From: OLB6 sp964467455
GTDB taxonomy: Bacteria > Bacteroidota > Ignavibacteria > Kapaibacteriales > Kapaibacteriaceae
Reading direction: 5' to 3'
DNA: 64,000 bases
Assembly (NCBI GenBank): GCA_964467455.1
Contig: CAYXQJ010000002.1
Location: 163,020-227,019 of the forward strand
Made by a program: the position numbers and the translations under genes. Within the stretch, counting starts at the first letter, position 1. Each line of letters starts with the position of its first letter. A model generated the notes under the pieces. That model was not told the origin of the DNA. It did no database searches and saw only the letters and a program-made list of their open reading frames with translations. This document shows positions 42,926-52,793 of the stretch, piece after piece.

Positions 42926-45900
42926 CGAGATGTTTGTTGCGCATCGCACTACGGTGACGCATGCGCTGGATCTTCAACTGGAAGGTGTACAGCAGTAGAT
43001 AGAAGCTAGGCACTACGACCAATGTGAGGAACGTTGAGAAGGACAATCCATAGATGATCGCCCAAGCCAACGGACCCCAGAAGGCCACAGAGTCGGAACC
43101 TAGGTGAATATGCGGATCGCGGAGGTTGATCAACGACCAGAAGTCGATGTTCAAACCTACAGCAAGCGGCACAAGACCAAGGATCGTGGCACCGGCAGTC
43201 AGTACGACCGGGTTGAAACGGATGGCACCGCCTTCAACGATCGCCCTGCGCGTCTTCCAGCCTTGCCTCTTCAAGACGTCGGTAAAGTCAACGAGGACGA
43301 TACCGTTCCGCACCACAATGCCCCCTAATGCCACGATCCCAACGCCCGTGATCACGATGGAGAACTGTAGTTGGAAGATCACGAAGCCGAGGAGGACGCC
43401 GATGACGCTGAAGAGCACCGTCGACATGATGAGGATCGGCTTGGCGATGGAGTTGAACTGCAACACCATGATGAAGAGGATCATCATCGCGGCCACACCG
43501 AAGGCGAAGGCCAGGAACTGACCAGTCTCCGCTTGCTCCTCTTGAACACCGGTAAGACGCACAACGTAACCTTCAGGCAGTTTGATCCCATCAACGATCT
43601 TCTGGATCTGTGCGTTGACATCGGTCGGATTGAATCCTTGTTCCTTGAGTACGTTAGAGGAGAGTGTCACGACGCGCTGCTGGTTCTTGCGGTTCACGCT
43701 TGAAAACGTCGAAGCATATTCAACGCGTGCCACAGAAGCGATCGGCACCTGACGGAACTGTCCGCTGCTCATATCACGGAACGTGATCGGAATATTCATC
43801 ATGGCGTCGATATTGTCTCGCGCGGACTCGGCGACGCGGATCTGCACAGGATATTCTTCTTCACCAACGCGCATTTTTGTTGCCTCGGTACCATAGAGAG
43901 AGCCCCGCAGCGCCATACCGATCTGAGCAGATGAGATGCCTTCGGCATTGGCCTTTTCACGATCGACCACGATGGCGATCTCAGGCTTATTCCGCTCAAG
44001 GTCACTCTTCAACTTCTCGATACCCGCAACATGCAATGAGTCGACGATCAAGGCCTTGACCTGATTCGAGATCCGTACCAACTCATCAAAGTCATCACCC
44101 GCGATCTCGATGTTGACGTCCTTACCTTGCGGCGGACCACCTTGTTCTTTGTCAACGATGATCTCGGCACCAGGGATGTCGGACACAGCTTCGCGGAACA
44201 GCGTAAGGTAGCGACTGGTCTGCGGATCTCCACGTTTTGCATATTCCTTGAAGGCAACTGTCACCTTGCCTTTGTTGGGCATGACGGTTCGGTCAGGATT
44301 CTGCGGATCACCTGCGCCGATACCAACATTTGAGATCACAGTGTTCACATCAGGATTGTTCGGGCCCAAGATCTTCATCACGCGCTGTTCAACCACCTGT
44401 GTGATCGAATCAGTAACGGATGCATCGGTACCGATCGGCATCTTGATGTAGACGTAGGCATAGTTCGGTTCACTGGATGGGAAAAAGACCGGACTCTTGC
44501 CGAACTGGGCTGTGATCATGAAGGTTGCGATCAGTAGGACGATCATGCCAGCCAAGACCATCCACGGTCGGTTCCCCTTCAGCACAACGCGTAGTGTTTT
44601 ACGATACTGATCCATCAACCACGGAAGGAACTTCTCCTGGAACGGAACGATCAACCTTGGTGTGATGAAGACCTTGTTCAGAATGAAGAAGACCGTGTTG
44701 ACCACGACAAGCGTAGAGAACCAGACTGCTCCTGATGCAGCACCGAGGACGATCATCAAACCCAAGACAACGCCGGCAAAGACCTTGCGACCCTTCGTCC
44801 AGATCATCGGACGACGATCCATGAAGTCGACGGCGAAGACAGGATTCAACAGATAGGCCACCACCAGCGATGCCGTCAACGTGATGATGAGGATAGCCGG
44901 CAAGTAAACCATGAACTCACCGATCAATCCCGGCCAGAACAACAACGGGAAGAAGGGGGCGAGTGTTGTCGCCGTTCCCGCAACCACCGGCGCGAAGACC
45001 TCTGCCGCCGCATATTTGGTAGCGGTCTTGACATCATACCCTTCCTTGGTATGCAGACGGTGGGCATTCTCGATGACGACGATCGCGTCGTCCACGATGA
45101 TACCTAGTGCAAGCAAGAAGGCAAACGTGACGACGATGTTGAACGTGAAATCAAAGCCCGGCATCACCATGAAGGCAAGGAAGGACGACAGTGGAGTTGC
45201 CAAGCCAACGAACAAGGCGTTTTGCACACCCATGAAGAACATCAGCACTAACGTCACCAGCAAGAAACCGATGATGATGGAGTTGATCAGGTCTGCGATG
45301 TTCGTTCGTGTGGCGACGGACTGGTCGTTGGTGAGTACGAGACTGACGTTCTTGGGCAGACGCGTCTTCTCATACTGTGCAACGATCTCCTGGATCTTGT
45401 CAGAGGCATCGATCAAGTTCTCGCCGGCCTTCTTCAGGACGGACAGTGTGATCACCTCTTTACCGTCGAGGCGCGCAAAGCTTTGACGTTCCTTGCCAGT
45501 CTCAACAACGTTAGCGATATCACGCAGATAGACGGAGTTGCCTTTACCGCCGCGGACGACGATGTTAGCGATCTCTTCGGCTGTGTGGAATTCACCGGTG
45601 ACCTGGACGTTACGACGGACGCCATCGGTGAGGAGTTCGCCGCCGGAGATGTTGACGTTCTCAGATGCCAATGCTGACGAAACGTCATAGAACGAGATGC
45701 TTAAGCTCTGCATCTTGTTCGGATCAAGGTCCACACGAACCTCTTTCTCGAGCGCGCCGATGATATCCACACGTCGGATCTCCTTGAGAGACTCGATCCG
45801 GTCTTGAAGGTCGTCGGCATACTTCTTCAGATTCTCCAGACCAACGTCGCCGGCGATGTTGACGAACATGATCGGGAATTCCGAGAAATCGATCTCGGCT

Positions 45901-46304
45901 ACATCCGGACCTGCAGTCAGGTCATTCGGCAGATCGGCCTTACTGCGGTCTACGGCATCGCTAACGCGCTGCTTGGCCACCGTCGGCGTAATGTCGGTGT
46001 TGAACTCAACCACGATGATGGATGCGTCCTGAATGGACTGCGATGTGACCTTCTTGACGTCGGCCACAGATTTGATCTGTTTCTCGATCTGACGCGTGAT
46101 AAGATTTTCGACGTCGACCGGCGACGTGCCGGCATTGATCGTGGTCACCAGGATCGTCGGTACCACGATATCGGGAAACTGTTCTTTAGGCAGCCGTTGA
46201 TAGACCAGGACGCCGATGATCATGATCAGTGCTGTCAGCACATAGATCGTCGTCTTGTTCTCAATGGCCCAAGCCGTAATAGGAAAAGATTTGTGCGTAG
46301 ACAT
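42909..46304 (-). CDS. RND efflux transporter permease (AcrB family)
   Basis: 1131 residues, the expected size, with twelve membrane helices and two large periplasmic loops. Family blocks include FPDIVVPTILVTTINAGTSP, IVVEFNTDITP, the TM4 region ALGIIVDDAIVVIENAHRLH with the paired aspartates of the proton relay, and GVGIVALGGIVVRNGIVLVD near the C-terminus. It pumps small molecules out using the proton gradient, with the adaptor and TolC-like protein of the same operon. Drug or metal specificity cannot be read off. The start follows the adaptor by 9 bp. Confidence 0.96.
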   Translation of the reverse strand: MSTHKSFPITAWAIENKTTIYVLTALIMIIGVLVYQRLPKEQFPDIVVPTILVTTINAGTSPVDVENLITRQIEKQIKSVADVKKVTSQSIQDASIIVVEFNTDITPTVAKQRVSDAVDRSKADLPNDLTAGPDVAEIDFSEFPIMFVNIAGDVGLENLKKYADDLQDRIESLKEIRRVDIIGALEKEVRVDLDPNKMQSLSISFYDVSSALASENVNISGGELLTDGVRRNVQVTGEFHTAEEIANIVVRGGKGNSVYLRDIANVVETGKERQSFARLDGKEVITLSVLKKAGENLIDASDKIQEIVAQYEKTRLPKNVSLVLTNDQSVATRTNIADLINSIIIGFLLVTLVLMFFMGVQNALFVGLATPLSSFLAFMVMPGFDFTFNIVVTFAFLLALGIIVDDAIVVIENAHRLHTKEGYDVKTATKYAAAEVFAPVVAGTATTLAPFFPLLFWPGLIGEFMVYLPAILIITLTASLVVAYLLNPVFAVDFMDRRPMIWTKGRKVFAGVVLGLMIVLGAASGAVWFSTLVVVNTVFFILNKVFITPRLIVPFQEKFLPWLMDQYRKTLRVVLKGNRPWMVLAGMIVLLIATFMITAQFGKSPVFFPSSEPNYAYVYIKMPIGTDASVTDSITQVVEQRVMKILGPNNPDVNTVISNVGIGAGDPQNPDRTVMPNKGKVTVAFKEYAKRGDPQTSRYLTLFREAVSDIPGAEIIVDKEQGGPPQGKDVNIEIAGDDFDELVRISNQVKALIVDSLHVAGIEKLKSDLERNKPEIAIVVDREKANAEGISSAQIGMALRGSLYGTEATKMRVGEEEYPVQIRVAESARDNIDAMMNIPITFRDMSSGQFRQVPIASVARVEYASTFSSVNRKNQQRVVTLSSNVLKEQGFNPTDVNAQIQKIVDGIKLPEGYVVRLTGVQEEQAETGQFLAFAFGVAAMMILFIMVLQFNSIAKPILIMSTVLFSVIGVLLGFVIFQLQFSIVITGVGIVALGGIVVRNGIVLVDFTDVLKRQGWKTRRAIVEGGAIRFNPVVLTAGATILGLVPLAVGLNIDFWSLINLRDPHIHLGSDSVAFWGPLAWAIIYGLSFSTFLTLVVVPSFYLLLYTFQLKIQRMRHRSAMRNKHLATSHH

Positions 46305-46313
46305 GGGGCTCCC

Positions 46314-47426
46314 TTATTGCACAATGCGGACACGTTGACCATCGACTAGATCCAGCGCCCCACGAACGACGATGCGCTCGTTGGCATTGAGTCCGCCCGT
46401 TACCTGCACATTGCCGCCGCTGACAAGTCCTGTTTGGATCTCGCGCTTCGTGGCTGCATTCTTCTCACCGATCACATAGACAAATTGTTTGGCTCCCTCG
46501 CGCACGATGGCGGCGAGAGGAATACTGACGGTGTTGTTGATGACCTCGTCGTTGATGTGCACTTCGCACGTCGTGTTCGGTCGGAGCATCGGCGGGACCT
46601 TGCTCAGCGGGATCTCTACGCGGAACGTGCGGTTGACGGGGTTGACCGTTCGTGCTACCGTGGAGATGGAGGTACGTACCGTGTCTTTGAGATCATTGAA
46701 CACGATCTCGACGCGGTCACCGGCGCTGACCGTTGAGATATAGGTCTCTGCAAGGTCGACCACTACGCGCATGTCGGACGTGTTGACGATGGTCATCAAC
46801 GGCATGCCCGGCATGGCCATCTCTCCCACCGAGTGAGCAAGGTTATCGATGTAGCCGGAGGTTGGTGCGGTGATGCGAGAGAGCGCGAGCTGCTCTTGCA
46901 ACGACTCCAGTCGGCGTTCCATCGACTCCTTGTTGTTCTTGGCTTGCAGGTATTGGATCTCACTGCCGGCTTTTTGATCGTAGATGCGCTTCTGCTTCTC
47001 GTACAACGTGGTCGCGAACTCAAGCTGTGTGCGCACTTCTTCGATGCCCTTCTTGATCATCTCATTGTCGATCTCGACGAGGAGCTGACCCTTTGTGACC
47101 GTTTGTCCGTTGCGGACATTCATCGCCGTGATCTGCCCTGACATCTTGGCCATCAGATCGATCGTCGAACGCGAATCGATCGTGCCTTTTACATCGACCA
47201 CATGGGCGAAGGCACCAACAGCCGTCGTGAAGATCGTGACGGGCGCTGTTCCGTTCGCATCGCCATTCTTGCCGAGCATCGTTTCCAGATCACGGATCTC
47301 GCCGTCGATCTTCGAACGCTCTGCACGCAGTTGTTCCAGCTTCTTCTCCGGCGGAACATCGGACGGTTGGCAGGCCGCCAACGTGATGACGGCAAGCACG
47401 CCGATCACCGTGAAACGAGACATCAT
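46314..47426 (-). CDS. RND efflux periplasmic adaptor (membrane fusion) lipoprotein
   Basis: 370 residues. A lipobox ITLAACQ gives a lipid-anchored N-terminus. A short coiled coil (EKKLEQLRAERSKIDGEIRD) precedes the usual adaptor layout: half-lipoyl domain (GQITAMNVRNGQTVTKGQLL), alpha-helical hairpin (about 130-185), second half-lipoyl (LSRITAPTSGYIDNLAHSVG) and beta-barrel (DRVEIVFNDLKDTVRTSIS). The start has two adjacent ATGs (47426 and 47423). It bridges the permease encoded next to the outer-membrane channel. Confidence 0.94.
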   Translation of the reverse strand: MMSRFTVIGVLAVITLAACQPSDVPPEKKLEQLRAERSKIDGEIRDLETMLGKNGDANGTAPVTIFTTAVGAFAHVVDVKGTIDSRSTIDLMAKMSGQITAMNVRNGQTVTKGQLLVEIDNEMIKKGIEEVRTQLEFATTLYEKQKRIYDQKAGSEIQYLQAKNNKESMERRLESLQEQLALSRITAPTSGYIDNLAHSVGEMAMPGMPLMTIVNTSDMRVVVDLAETYISTVSAGDRVEIVFNDLKDTVRTSISTVARTVNPVNRTFRVEIPLSKVPPMLRPNTTCEVHINDEVINNTVSIPLAAIVREGAKQFVYVIGEKNAATKREIQTGLVSGGNVQVTGGLNANERIVVRGALDLVDGQRVRIVQ

Positions 47427-47452
47427 GAGAATACCTTGATGAAGATAGTGTA

Positions 47453-48112
47453 TTATTTCGTTGTTGTGAGGGGGCAGGTCAGCCCCCTGATGAAGAGCTT
47501 GGCCGTATCCGTGAGGACCTTACCGGCATCGACCTGGGCCCAGTCCGGCGGTACCATCCCGTTGCGGAGAATGACCATGGTTCCCTTGAGGGCGAACAAC
47601 ATCTGAAGCACGACGTACTGGACCGGCTGTTCAAGATGATAGAGTCCGATATCAACACCTTCTTGAACCAGACCGACCATGATCTGCATCATGCGTTCGT
47701 TGAGCTGCTTGAAGTGCTCAACGGATTCGATCGGACCACAGTCCTGCGGACACATAAGGTGCCGCATGTCCATCTGCGTCATCACCTCATACAGGAAGGC
47801 ATTCTCCATCGAGTAGGTGTGAAACGTGGTCACGGCCTTGATGAGCTTCTTATCGGGTGATTCTTTGCCTTTGGCGACCTTCTCCAGTCTTTCGATCAGA
47901 CCAACAAGGTCTTCGGCGATCAGGGCCATCAACAGTTCGTCGCGATTCTTGTAGTAGAGATACAACGTGCCTTTCGACAATTCCGCCTCTTCGGCGATCT
48001 TGTCCATGCTGGCATGTTGGATCCCGTGTTTTTCGAACGCCTGTCGCGCCGAGGACAAGATGTCATGTCGGCGTTGTTCGCGTTCACGTTCCTTTCGTTC
48101 CCGTACGCCCAT
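47453..48112 (-). CDS. TetR-family transcriptional regulator
   Basis: 219 residues. The N-terminal helix-turn-helix (about 15-60) reads RHDILSSARQAFEKHGIQHA and MDKIAEEAELSKGTLYLYYK, a textbook TetR DNA-binding domain. The ligand-binding half is unassigned. ATG 48112 has GGAG 8 bases upstream, overlapping the tolC stop; earlier starts would be antisense-like read-through. It probably represses the efflux operon in which it lies. The last codons include AGG GGG and a 7-bp GC-rich hairpin. Confidence 0.93.
   Translation of the reverse strand: MGVRERKEREREQRRHDILSSARQAFEKHGIQHASMDKIAEEAELSKGTLYLYYKNRDELLMALIAEDLVGLIERLEKVAKGKESPDKKLIKAVTTFHTYSMENAFLYEVMTQMDMRHLMCPQDCGPIESVEHFKQLNERMMQIMVGLVQEGVDIGLYHLEQPVQYVVLQMLFALKGTMVILRNGMVPPDWAQVDAGKVLTDTAKLFIRGLTCPLTTTK
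47469..47488 (-). promoter_or_regulatory. GC-rich hairpin made of an inverted pair of AGGGGGC heptamers
   Basis: AGGGGGC (47469-47475) and its complement GCCCCCT (47482-47488) face each other across six bases in the last codons of tetR, about 45 nt before the adaptor start. The RNA could form a 7-bp GC-rich stem and so lower transcription or translation of the downstream genes; no T-tract follows. Confidence 0.45.
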
Positions 48113-48116
48113 CAGC

Positions 48117-49448
48117 TTACTCCGCCATCCGTAGATACTTCTCCTCGATGTTGCCGACCACACGATCGAACTCAGCACGCTTCGTGTAATAGTCCAGCAA
48201 CGCCGTCAGGCGGTTCACTTGGGCTCGCGACAATGCCACCTGAGCATCGTTGATCTCGAGGAGACTTCCGGTGCCTTCGGTGTAGCGGATACGTGAGATC
48301 TCAAAGCCGCGTTGTGCTTGTTGCACTGTGGATTGTTGCGCTTCGATACGGAGAAGTGCCGAGCGCAGGTCGTTGACGATCACGCGTACTTGCAGCTTGA
48401 CGTTATTCTTCAACAGGGCATATTGTTCACGGACCGATTCATAGTCGGCCTTGGCTTGATCGACCTGTGCCAACGTCCGTGTGCCGTTGAAGATGGTGAA
48501 CTGAAAGTTGAGTCCAACAAACGCCGATGAAGCGCTAAGCCAATTGCTGTAGGTGTCGCTTTGACCTTGATTTTGCCACTGTCAGATGAGGGTCAGTGTT
48601 GGATAGTAGCTTGACCGATAGACATCGATCACGCCGTCAGCGACCTTCATCTGCAGTTCCAGTGCCTTGAGATCGTAGTTCTCCTGGATGGCTTTGATGA
48701 TCGCCGAATCTTCATCGGGAAGGGGCTGTGGGGTTCCCAGCACATCCGTGGTGATGTCGACGGTATCCTTCAGGTCCATGGACAGATACGTCATCAACGC
48801 CGATACGGCATTGTTATAGCCGGCTTCGGCATTGGTCACTTCGGGACGCACATTCTCCACGGCCACTTGGGCGCGGATCTGGTCGAACTCCGCCACGAGT
48901 CCTTCTTTGAACAGGGCCGAGATCGTCTTGTAGTTCTCTTCCGTGTTCTCCAGCGTCTGCTTGGCGATGTTGACGAACTGCTTTGCCGCGAGCGCGTTGT
49001 AGTAGCGTCGTTTTGTCTCGGTCACCACCGTTGCCACCTGCGACTTGAAGGTGGCCCGGGCAGCGTCTTGGTAGACCTTGGATGTACCGATGCCGTTGAA
49101 CACTGCGCTGTTGAACAGGATCTGCGATGCCGTCGCGCTCAGGTTGTATTGGTTATCCAAGCCAAAGCGTACGGGCGTCATCGTCCCGTTCACGGGGAAG
49201 AAGAAGACAGGCAGCAGGATGTTGCGGTTGTATCCGGCGGCGATGCCGACCGTCGGCAGTGCATTCCCTACCGCTTCTTGGGCCTGGGCATCGGCCTTAT
49301 CTACGCCGTAGCGAGCGATCTTCACCTGCTGGTTCTGTTTCAGAGCGGTCTCGATCGCTTGATCGAGACTCAGCGGCGTTCCGGCCACGACCGTGGCGGC
49401 TGCCGCACAAAAGACCATCGCCGCGACCGCGGCGTATCGAGCTAGCAT
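48117..49448 (-). pseudogene. TolC-family outer-membrane efflux protein, interrupted by in-frame TGA
   Basis: Read through, this is a 443-residue TolC/OEP protein of normal length: signal peptide (MLARYAAVAAMVFCAAAATV to about residue 27), LSLDQAIETALKQNQQVKIA, and two OEP repeats; the second half ends IRYTEGTGSLLEINDAQVAL and RAEFDRVVGNIEEKYLRMA. A single TGA (48584-48582) splits it after YYPTLTLI; the same frame continues at once with QWQNQGQSDTYSNW, where relatives have a residue such as Gly (GGA to TGA would explain it). Both halves are otherwise intact, so this is a recent nonsense mutation or a base-calling error. ATG 49448 follows GAAGGG. First gene of the efflux operon. Confidence 0.85.
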
Positions 49449-49509
49449 ACAACGACCCTTCAAAGGGAGGTAAAAGTTGACTGACTACTAATTTACTGAC
49501 TGACGGTCA

Positions 49510-49540
49510 CAAAACTACAATTCGTCAGCTTCAAAACAAG
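49510..49540 (-). promoter_or_regulatory. Promoter of the efflux operon (CTTG-N19-TAGTTTTG)
   Basis: The -7 element TAGTTTTG is at 49510-49517 and CTTG at 49537-49540, exactly 19 bp apart; the -33 element overlaps the end of the gmhB-like gene. Between promoter and tolC lie TGAC-rich repeats (49487-49509) including the palindrome TGACGGTCA, a possible operator for the TetR protein of this operon. Confidence 0.7.
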
Positions 49541-50067
49541 CGGTCATTTTGCGCGCGTTGTACGCAGGTCGAAAAGAGAAGTTTCAGCGAATGTGCGACG
49601 ATCTCTGCGGCATTGGGTTCAAACTCCCCTATCAGTACTGTCCGAACTCCCGCTGCGCGGCCTGCCTGTGCATCGCTGAGACTGTCGCCAAGGAACCAAC
49701 ACTGCGTCGGATCGAGAAGATGGTCGGCAATGGCTTCGAGGAGCATGCCGGGCTGGGGCTTTCTTCGTGGGTCGTTGTCCGATGCGAGTGAGGTGCAGTC
49801 GTAGATGGCGTCGAGACCGAAGCCGAGACGCGTGATCAGCAGCGACTGCATGTGCTGGTGGATGACGTCGAGATCTGCGCGCGACATCAGCCCCTTACCA
49901 ACCCCTTGTTGATTGGTGATGAGGATGAGGAGGTAGCCGTTGTCGTGCGCGTGTTGCAGGATGGGCAGGACGTCGTCGAGGAGCTCGAATTCGTCAACCG
50001 TGCGGACGTAGCCGCCGACGATGCGACGGTTGATGATGCCGTCACGATCAAGAAAGAGGGCCTTCAT
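49531..50067 (-). CDS. HAD-family phosphatase, GmhB-like (heptose bisphosphate phosphatase)
   Basis: 178 residues. HAD motifs: FLDRDGIINRR (nucleophile Asp and acid Asp), ILITNQQGVGKG (motif II Thr), KPQPGM (motif III Lys) and FLGDSLSDAQAG (motif IV). The layout is that of GmhB/histidinol-phosphatase enzymes, which make D-glycero-manno-heptose 1-phosphate for lipopolysaccharide or glycan donors. The usual cysteine-rich zinc loop before motif III is reduced to YDCTSLASDNDPRRKP, so specificity may differ. It overlaps the GT4 gene by 4 bp at the end of a sugar-transferase operon. Confidence 0.82.
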   Translation of the reverse strand: MKALFLDRDGIINRRIVGGYVRTVDEFELLDDVLPILQHAHDNGYLLILITNQQGVGKGLMSRADLDVIHQHMQSLLITRLGFGLDAIYDCTSLASDNDPRRKPQPGMLLEAIADHLLDPTQCWFLGDSLSDAQAGRAAGVRTVLIGEFEPNAAEIVAHSLKLLFSTCVQRAQNDRLF

Positions 50068-51260
50068 GAGCGGCGTGCAAGGACGGTGTTGATGGCTTCC
50101 AACATCTGGTGTTCGACGTGGTCCCAGGAATGGGTCTGCTCCATGAGCGTGCGAGCGTTGCGGGCAAGACGCTGACGCAAGTCAGGATCAGACAACAGAC
50201 GCGCCGTGTTATCGGCAAGGTCGGTGTCCGACGTACCGATCAGACAGTGGACATCGTGCACGGCATCAATGCCTTGGAGTCCGCTCGGTGTGGTAACGAC
50301 GGCACAACCGGCTGACATGGCCTCGAGGACCTTGTTCTGGATGCCGCTGCCGCCATGATGCGGATGGAGAAAGACGGCATACCGATGCAGATACGGGACG
50401 AGGTCGGGTACGTCGGCATGCAGCTCCATCCCCTCTCCCAACATCGATCGCAAGGATGACTTGGGATTGGCACCGGCGATGGTCAACGAAGCACCTTTGT
50501 GCAAGACCTGGACCATGGGAAAAACATCACGTACGATGCTGGTGGCCATCAGGTGATTGGCCAAGACGTCGAGCTTGCCGGCGAACAAGACGCCGCTGCG
50601 GGAAGATTGTTCATCGACGTAGGAGAAACGATCAAGGTCGACGCCGTTGGTGACGACTTGATAGTCCGCATCGTTGTTGAGGTCTTTCATCGCCGCCACA
50701 TCTTCCGGTGAGACGAAGGTCGTAAGATCGAAATCATCGACCACGCGGGGTTCATAGGTCAAAAGCTTACGCGTCTCCCACCACCGCACCAGACGCTGAT
50801 GCAGCGAACGCGCCGATGATGACGAGCGCGATTGATATTCGACGCGACAGTCTTCGGCCACAAGGATACGGGGAAGTTCAGGATGACGGCGGATGTACTC
50901 TGCCGTCCGCATGAAGAAGCTCACGGCAAGGTCGACCGTTTCGCGCTTGAGGATATCGTCAACGATGTGCTGAAACTCAGGCCGCGTGTAGAAGGCGATC
51001 TCGAGCGGTAGGTCCGTCCAGAATGTCCGCGCCGAGGCAAGTCCTGCGGGTACGGGGTCAAGAGCAACGGCATGCAACTCAACACCGATCGCGCGCATTG
51101 CTTCTATCTGCTCATCGGTGGGCGTACGGCCGTGACTGAACGTAACAAGGATGACGCGATATTGACGCGCCAGATGTTTCAACAGGAAGTAGGCCTTTAC
51201 ACGGTCGCCGCCGATCAACGGCCACGGGAATCTCGGCGAAAGAAAGAGGATCGTCCTCAA
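50064..51260 (-). CDS. Glycosyltransferase family 4, TTG start
   Basis: 398 residues, GT-B fold: LFLSPRFPWPLIGGDRVKAY at the N-terminus, VLFAGKLDVLANHLMA and HHGGSGIQNKVLEAMSAGCA in the donor domain. The N-terminal pattern resembles sugar transferases of the PEP-CTERM/exopolysaccharide type. The start is TTG, overlapping the previous TGA (TTGA); no ATG lies near and the conserved N-terminal strand begins at once after it. It follows the polyprenyl-phosphate sugar transferase and so probably adds an early sugar of the repeat unit. Confidence 0.88.
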   Translation of the reverse strand: MRTILFLSPRFPWPLIGGDRVKAYFLLKHLARQYRVILVTFSHGRTPTDEQIEAMRAIGVELHAVALDPVPAGLASARTFWTDLPLEIAFYTRPEFQHIVDDILKRETVDLAVSFFMRTAEYIRRHPELPRILVAEDCRVEYQSRSSSSARSLHQRLVRWWETRKLLTYEPRVVDDFDLTTFVSPEDVAAMKDLNNDADYQVVTNGVDLDRFSYVDEQSSRSGVLFAGKLDVLANHLMATSIVRDVFPMVQVLHKGASLTIAGANPKSSLRSMLGEGMELHADVPDLVPYLHRYAVFLHPHHGGSGIQNKVLEAMSAGCAVVTTPSGLQGIDAVHDVHCLIGTSDTDLADNTARLLSDPDLRQRLARNARTLMEQTHSWDHVEHQMLEAINTVLARRS

Positions 51261-52756
51261 TAGGCACCCCGCCCCGTCATCACCACGCCCACCGTCCGCA
51301 GCAGGATGTAGATGTCGAGGAAGAGCGACCAGTTGCGCATGTAGTAGAGGTCGACGTGTGTACGCACATCGAACTCGGCATCACTGCGAACGGTGACCTG
51401 CCACAATCCCGTCAGCCCGGGCTTGGTACTGTGATACATGTTGAGATAGGCCCTGCGTCCGTCAAAGCCGAACGAGGCCATTTCTTCCGACAAGAACGGA
51501 CGCGATCCCACGAGCGTCATATCGCCACGCAAGACGTTCCACAACTGCGGCAATTCATCCATCGAATATTTCCGCAGCCACTTGCCGATGTTCGTGATCC
51601 GCGGGTCGTTCTTGAGCTTGTGGAAACGATCCCACTCTTCACGGTTGGCCGGACTGGAATCGAGGATGTCCGACAACACATCGTCAGCATTCGTGACCAT
51701 CGTCCGGAACTTGAGCACTTCGAACAAATGTCCGCGCTCCCCTACCCGCTTCTGACGGTACAGGATCGGACCACTCGACGTGAGCTTGATCGCCAAGGCC
51801 ACCATCAGCATGAAGGGGGCAGCCAATATCAACATCGGGACCGTTAGCAGGATGTCGAACAGACGTTTCTTCAACCGCAACGCCGGCTGACGCAGACGCT
51901 GTTCGATCTCGGCGCTCAACAACACGTCGCTGTTGGCGTTGGAGATCCAGATCACCGAAGGGTGGACATGTTCGCCAACAAACGTCAGGTGCGACAGATG
52001 ACGGCAATGATCTTCAAGGATCTCGGAGAGTTTGTCGTTGGATGTATGCGGCATCGCCACGATGCCATGCGTCAAGCCATACCGCCGTGAGAGCGGTGCC
52101 ACATGTTCCATACCGCCGATCACAGGCACACCGTCGTGATAGCCGTATTCGGCCGTCTCGGGATCGGGCTCAACGATGGCCATCGGACGCAAGCCGATGC
52201 GCGCATGATGACGCAGGGTGTCCACGATGCGCGTGGCCATCTCATGCATGCCAATGATGATCACCGGAATGCCGTACCACGGACGTGAGCTCAGAATGCG
52301 ACGCGTCAACATCCGCGTCAACGCCAATGTCGGCACACTGAAGAACCACGCAAAGAGCAAGATGGAACGCGCATACGGCAGCACGCCGCGCGTGAAGAAA
52401 CTCAATGCGATGACTGCGGCGAAGACGCCGGTGACAGTATAGAAGGTCGACCGAAGTTCGGCGATGGCGCAGATGCCATAGCCGGGATAGATGCCCCGCC
52501 ACGACGAGGCCATGGCATTGCCAAGGATGATGGCAGCGGCCACCACGGCATACGAACCAAGCGGAATGGGGTCGGTACTTGAGAGCGACCGCAAGGCGAT
52601 CACCGTGCCGAGCACAACTGTTAGGGTCAACGCATCACTCGCCAACAAAGCGATCGATGCTCTGCGGCGACTTTTCTTGATGGACGTATGTGTAGCCCGA
52701 TGCGGCGAATTCCTGGATAAGGACTCGCCCAGCTCCTGCAACGTCGGCTGATGCAT
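51257..52756 (-). CDS. Polyprenyl-phosphate sugar phosphotransferase (WbaP/WcaJ type)
   Basis: 499 residues. Four N-terminal helices (about 30-160), a Rossmann-like CoA-binding-type region (about 180-300, VIIIGMHEMATRIVDTLRHH), a further helix and the catalytic bacterial sugar transferase domain (about 305-499: KRLFDILLTVPMLILAAPF, KFRTMV, RKYSMDELPQLWNVLRGDM, LVGSRPFL, KPGLTGLWQV). It transfers a sugar 1-phosphate to undecaprenyl phosphate, starting surface glycan assembly. AAAGGAG precedes the ATG. First gene of a three-gene operon; a palindrome lies about 40 bp upstream. Confidence 0.94.
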   Translation of the reverse strand: MHQPTLQELGESLSRNSPHRATHTSIKKSRRRASIALLASDALTLTVVLGTVIALRSLSSTDPIPLGSYAVVAAAIILGNAMASSWRGIYPGYGICAIAELRSTFYTVTGVFAAVIALSFFTRGVLPYARSILLFAWFFSVPTLALTRMLTRRILSSRPWYGIPVIIIGMHEMATRIVDTLRHHARIGLRPMAIVEPDPETAEYGYHDGVPVIGGMEHVAPLSRRYGLTHGIVAMPHTSNDKLSEILEDHCRHLSHLTFVGEHVHPSVIWISNANSDVLLSAEIEQRLRQPALRLKKRLFDILLTVPMLILAAPFMLMVALAIKLTSSGPILYRQKRVGERGHLFEVLKFRTMVTNADDVLSDILDSSPANREEWDRFHKLKNDPRITNIGKWLRKYSMDELPQLWNVLRGDMTLVGSRPFLSEEMASFGFDGRRAYLNMYHSTKPGLTGLWQVTVRSDAEFDVRTHVDLYYMRNWSLFLDIYILLRTVGVVMTGRGAY

Positions 52757-52793
52757 GTACTCCTTTACCCCTAACCAGCGCCCAAAATAACGA

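Noticed and set aside
48582..48584. TGA read as glycine or selenocysteine in the tolC-like gene
   Set aside because: Many genes in the window end in TGA (rsmG-neighbour GT2, tsaD's upstream cinA, truA), so TGA is a normal stop; no SECIS-like structure was evident and no selenoprotein relatives are known for TolC.
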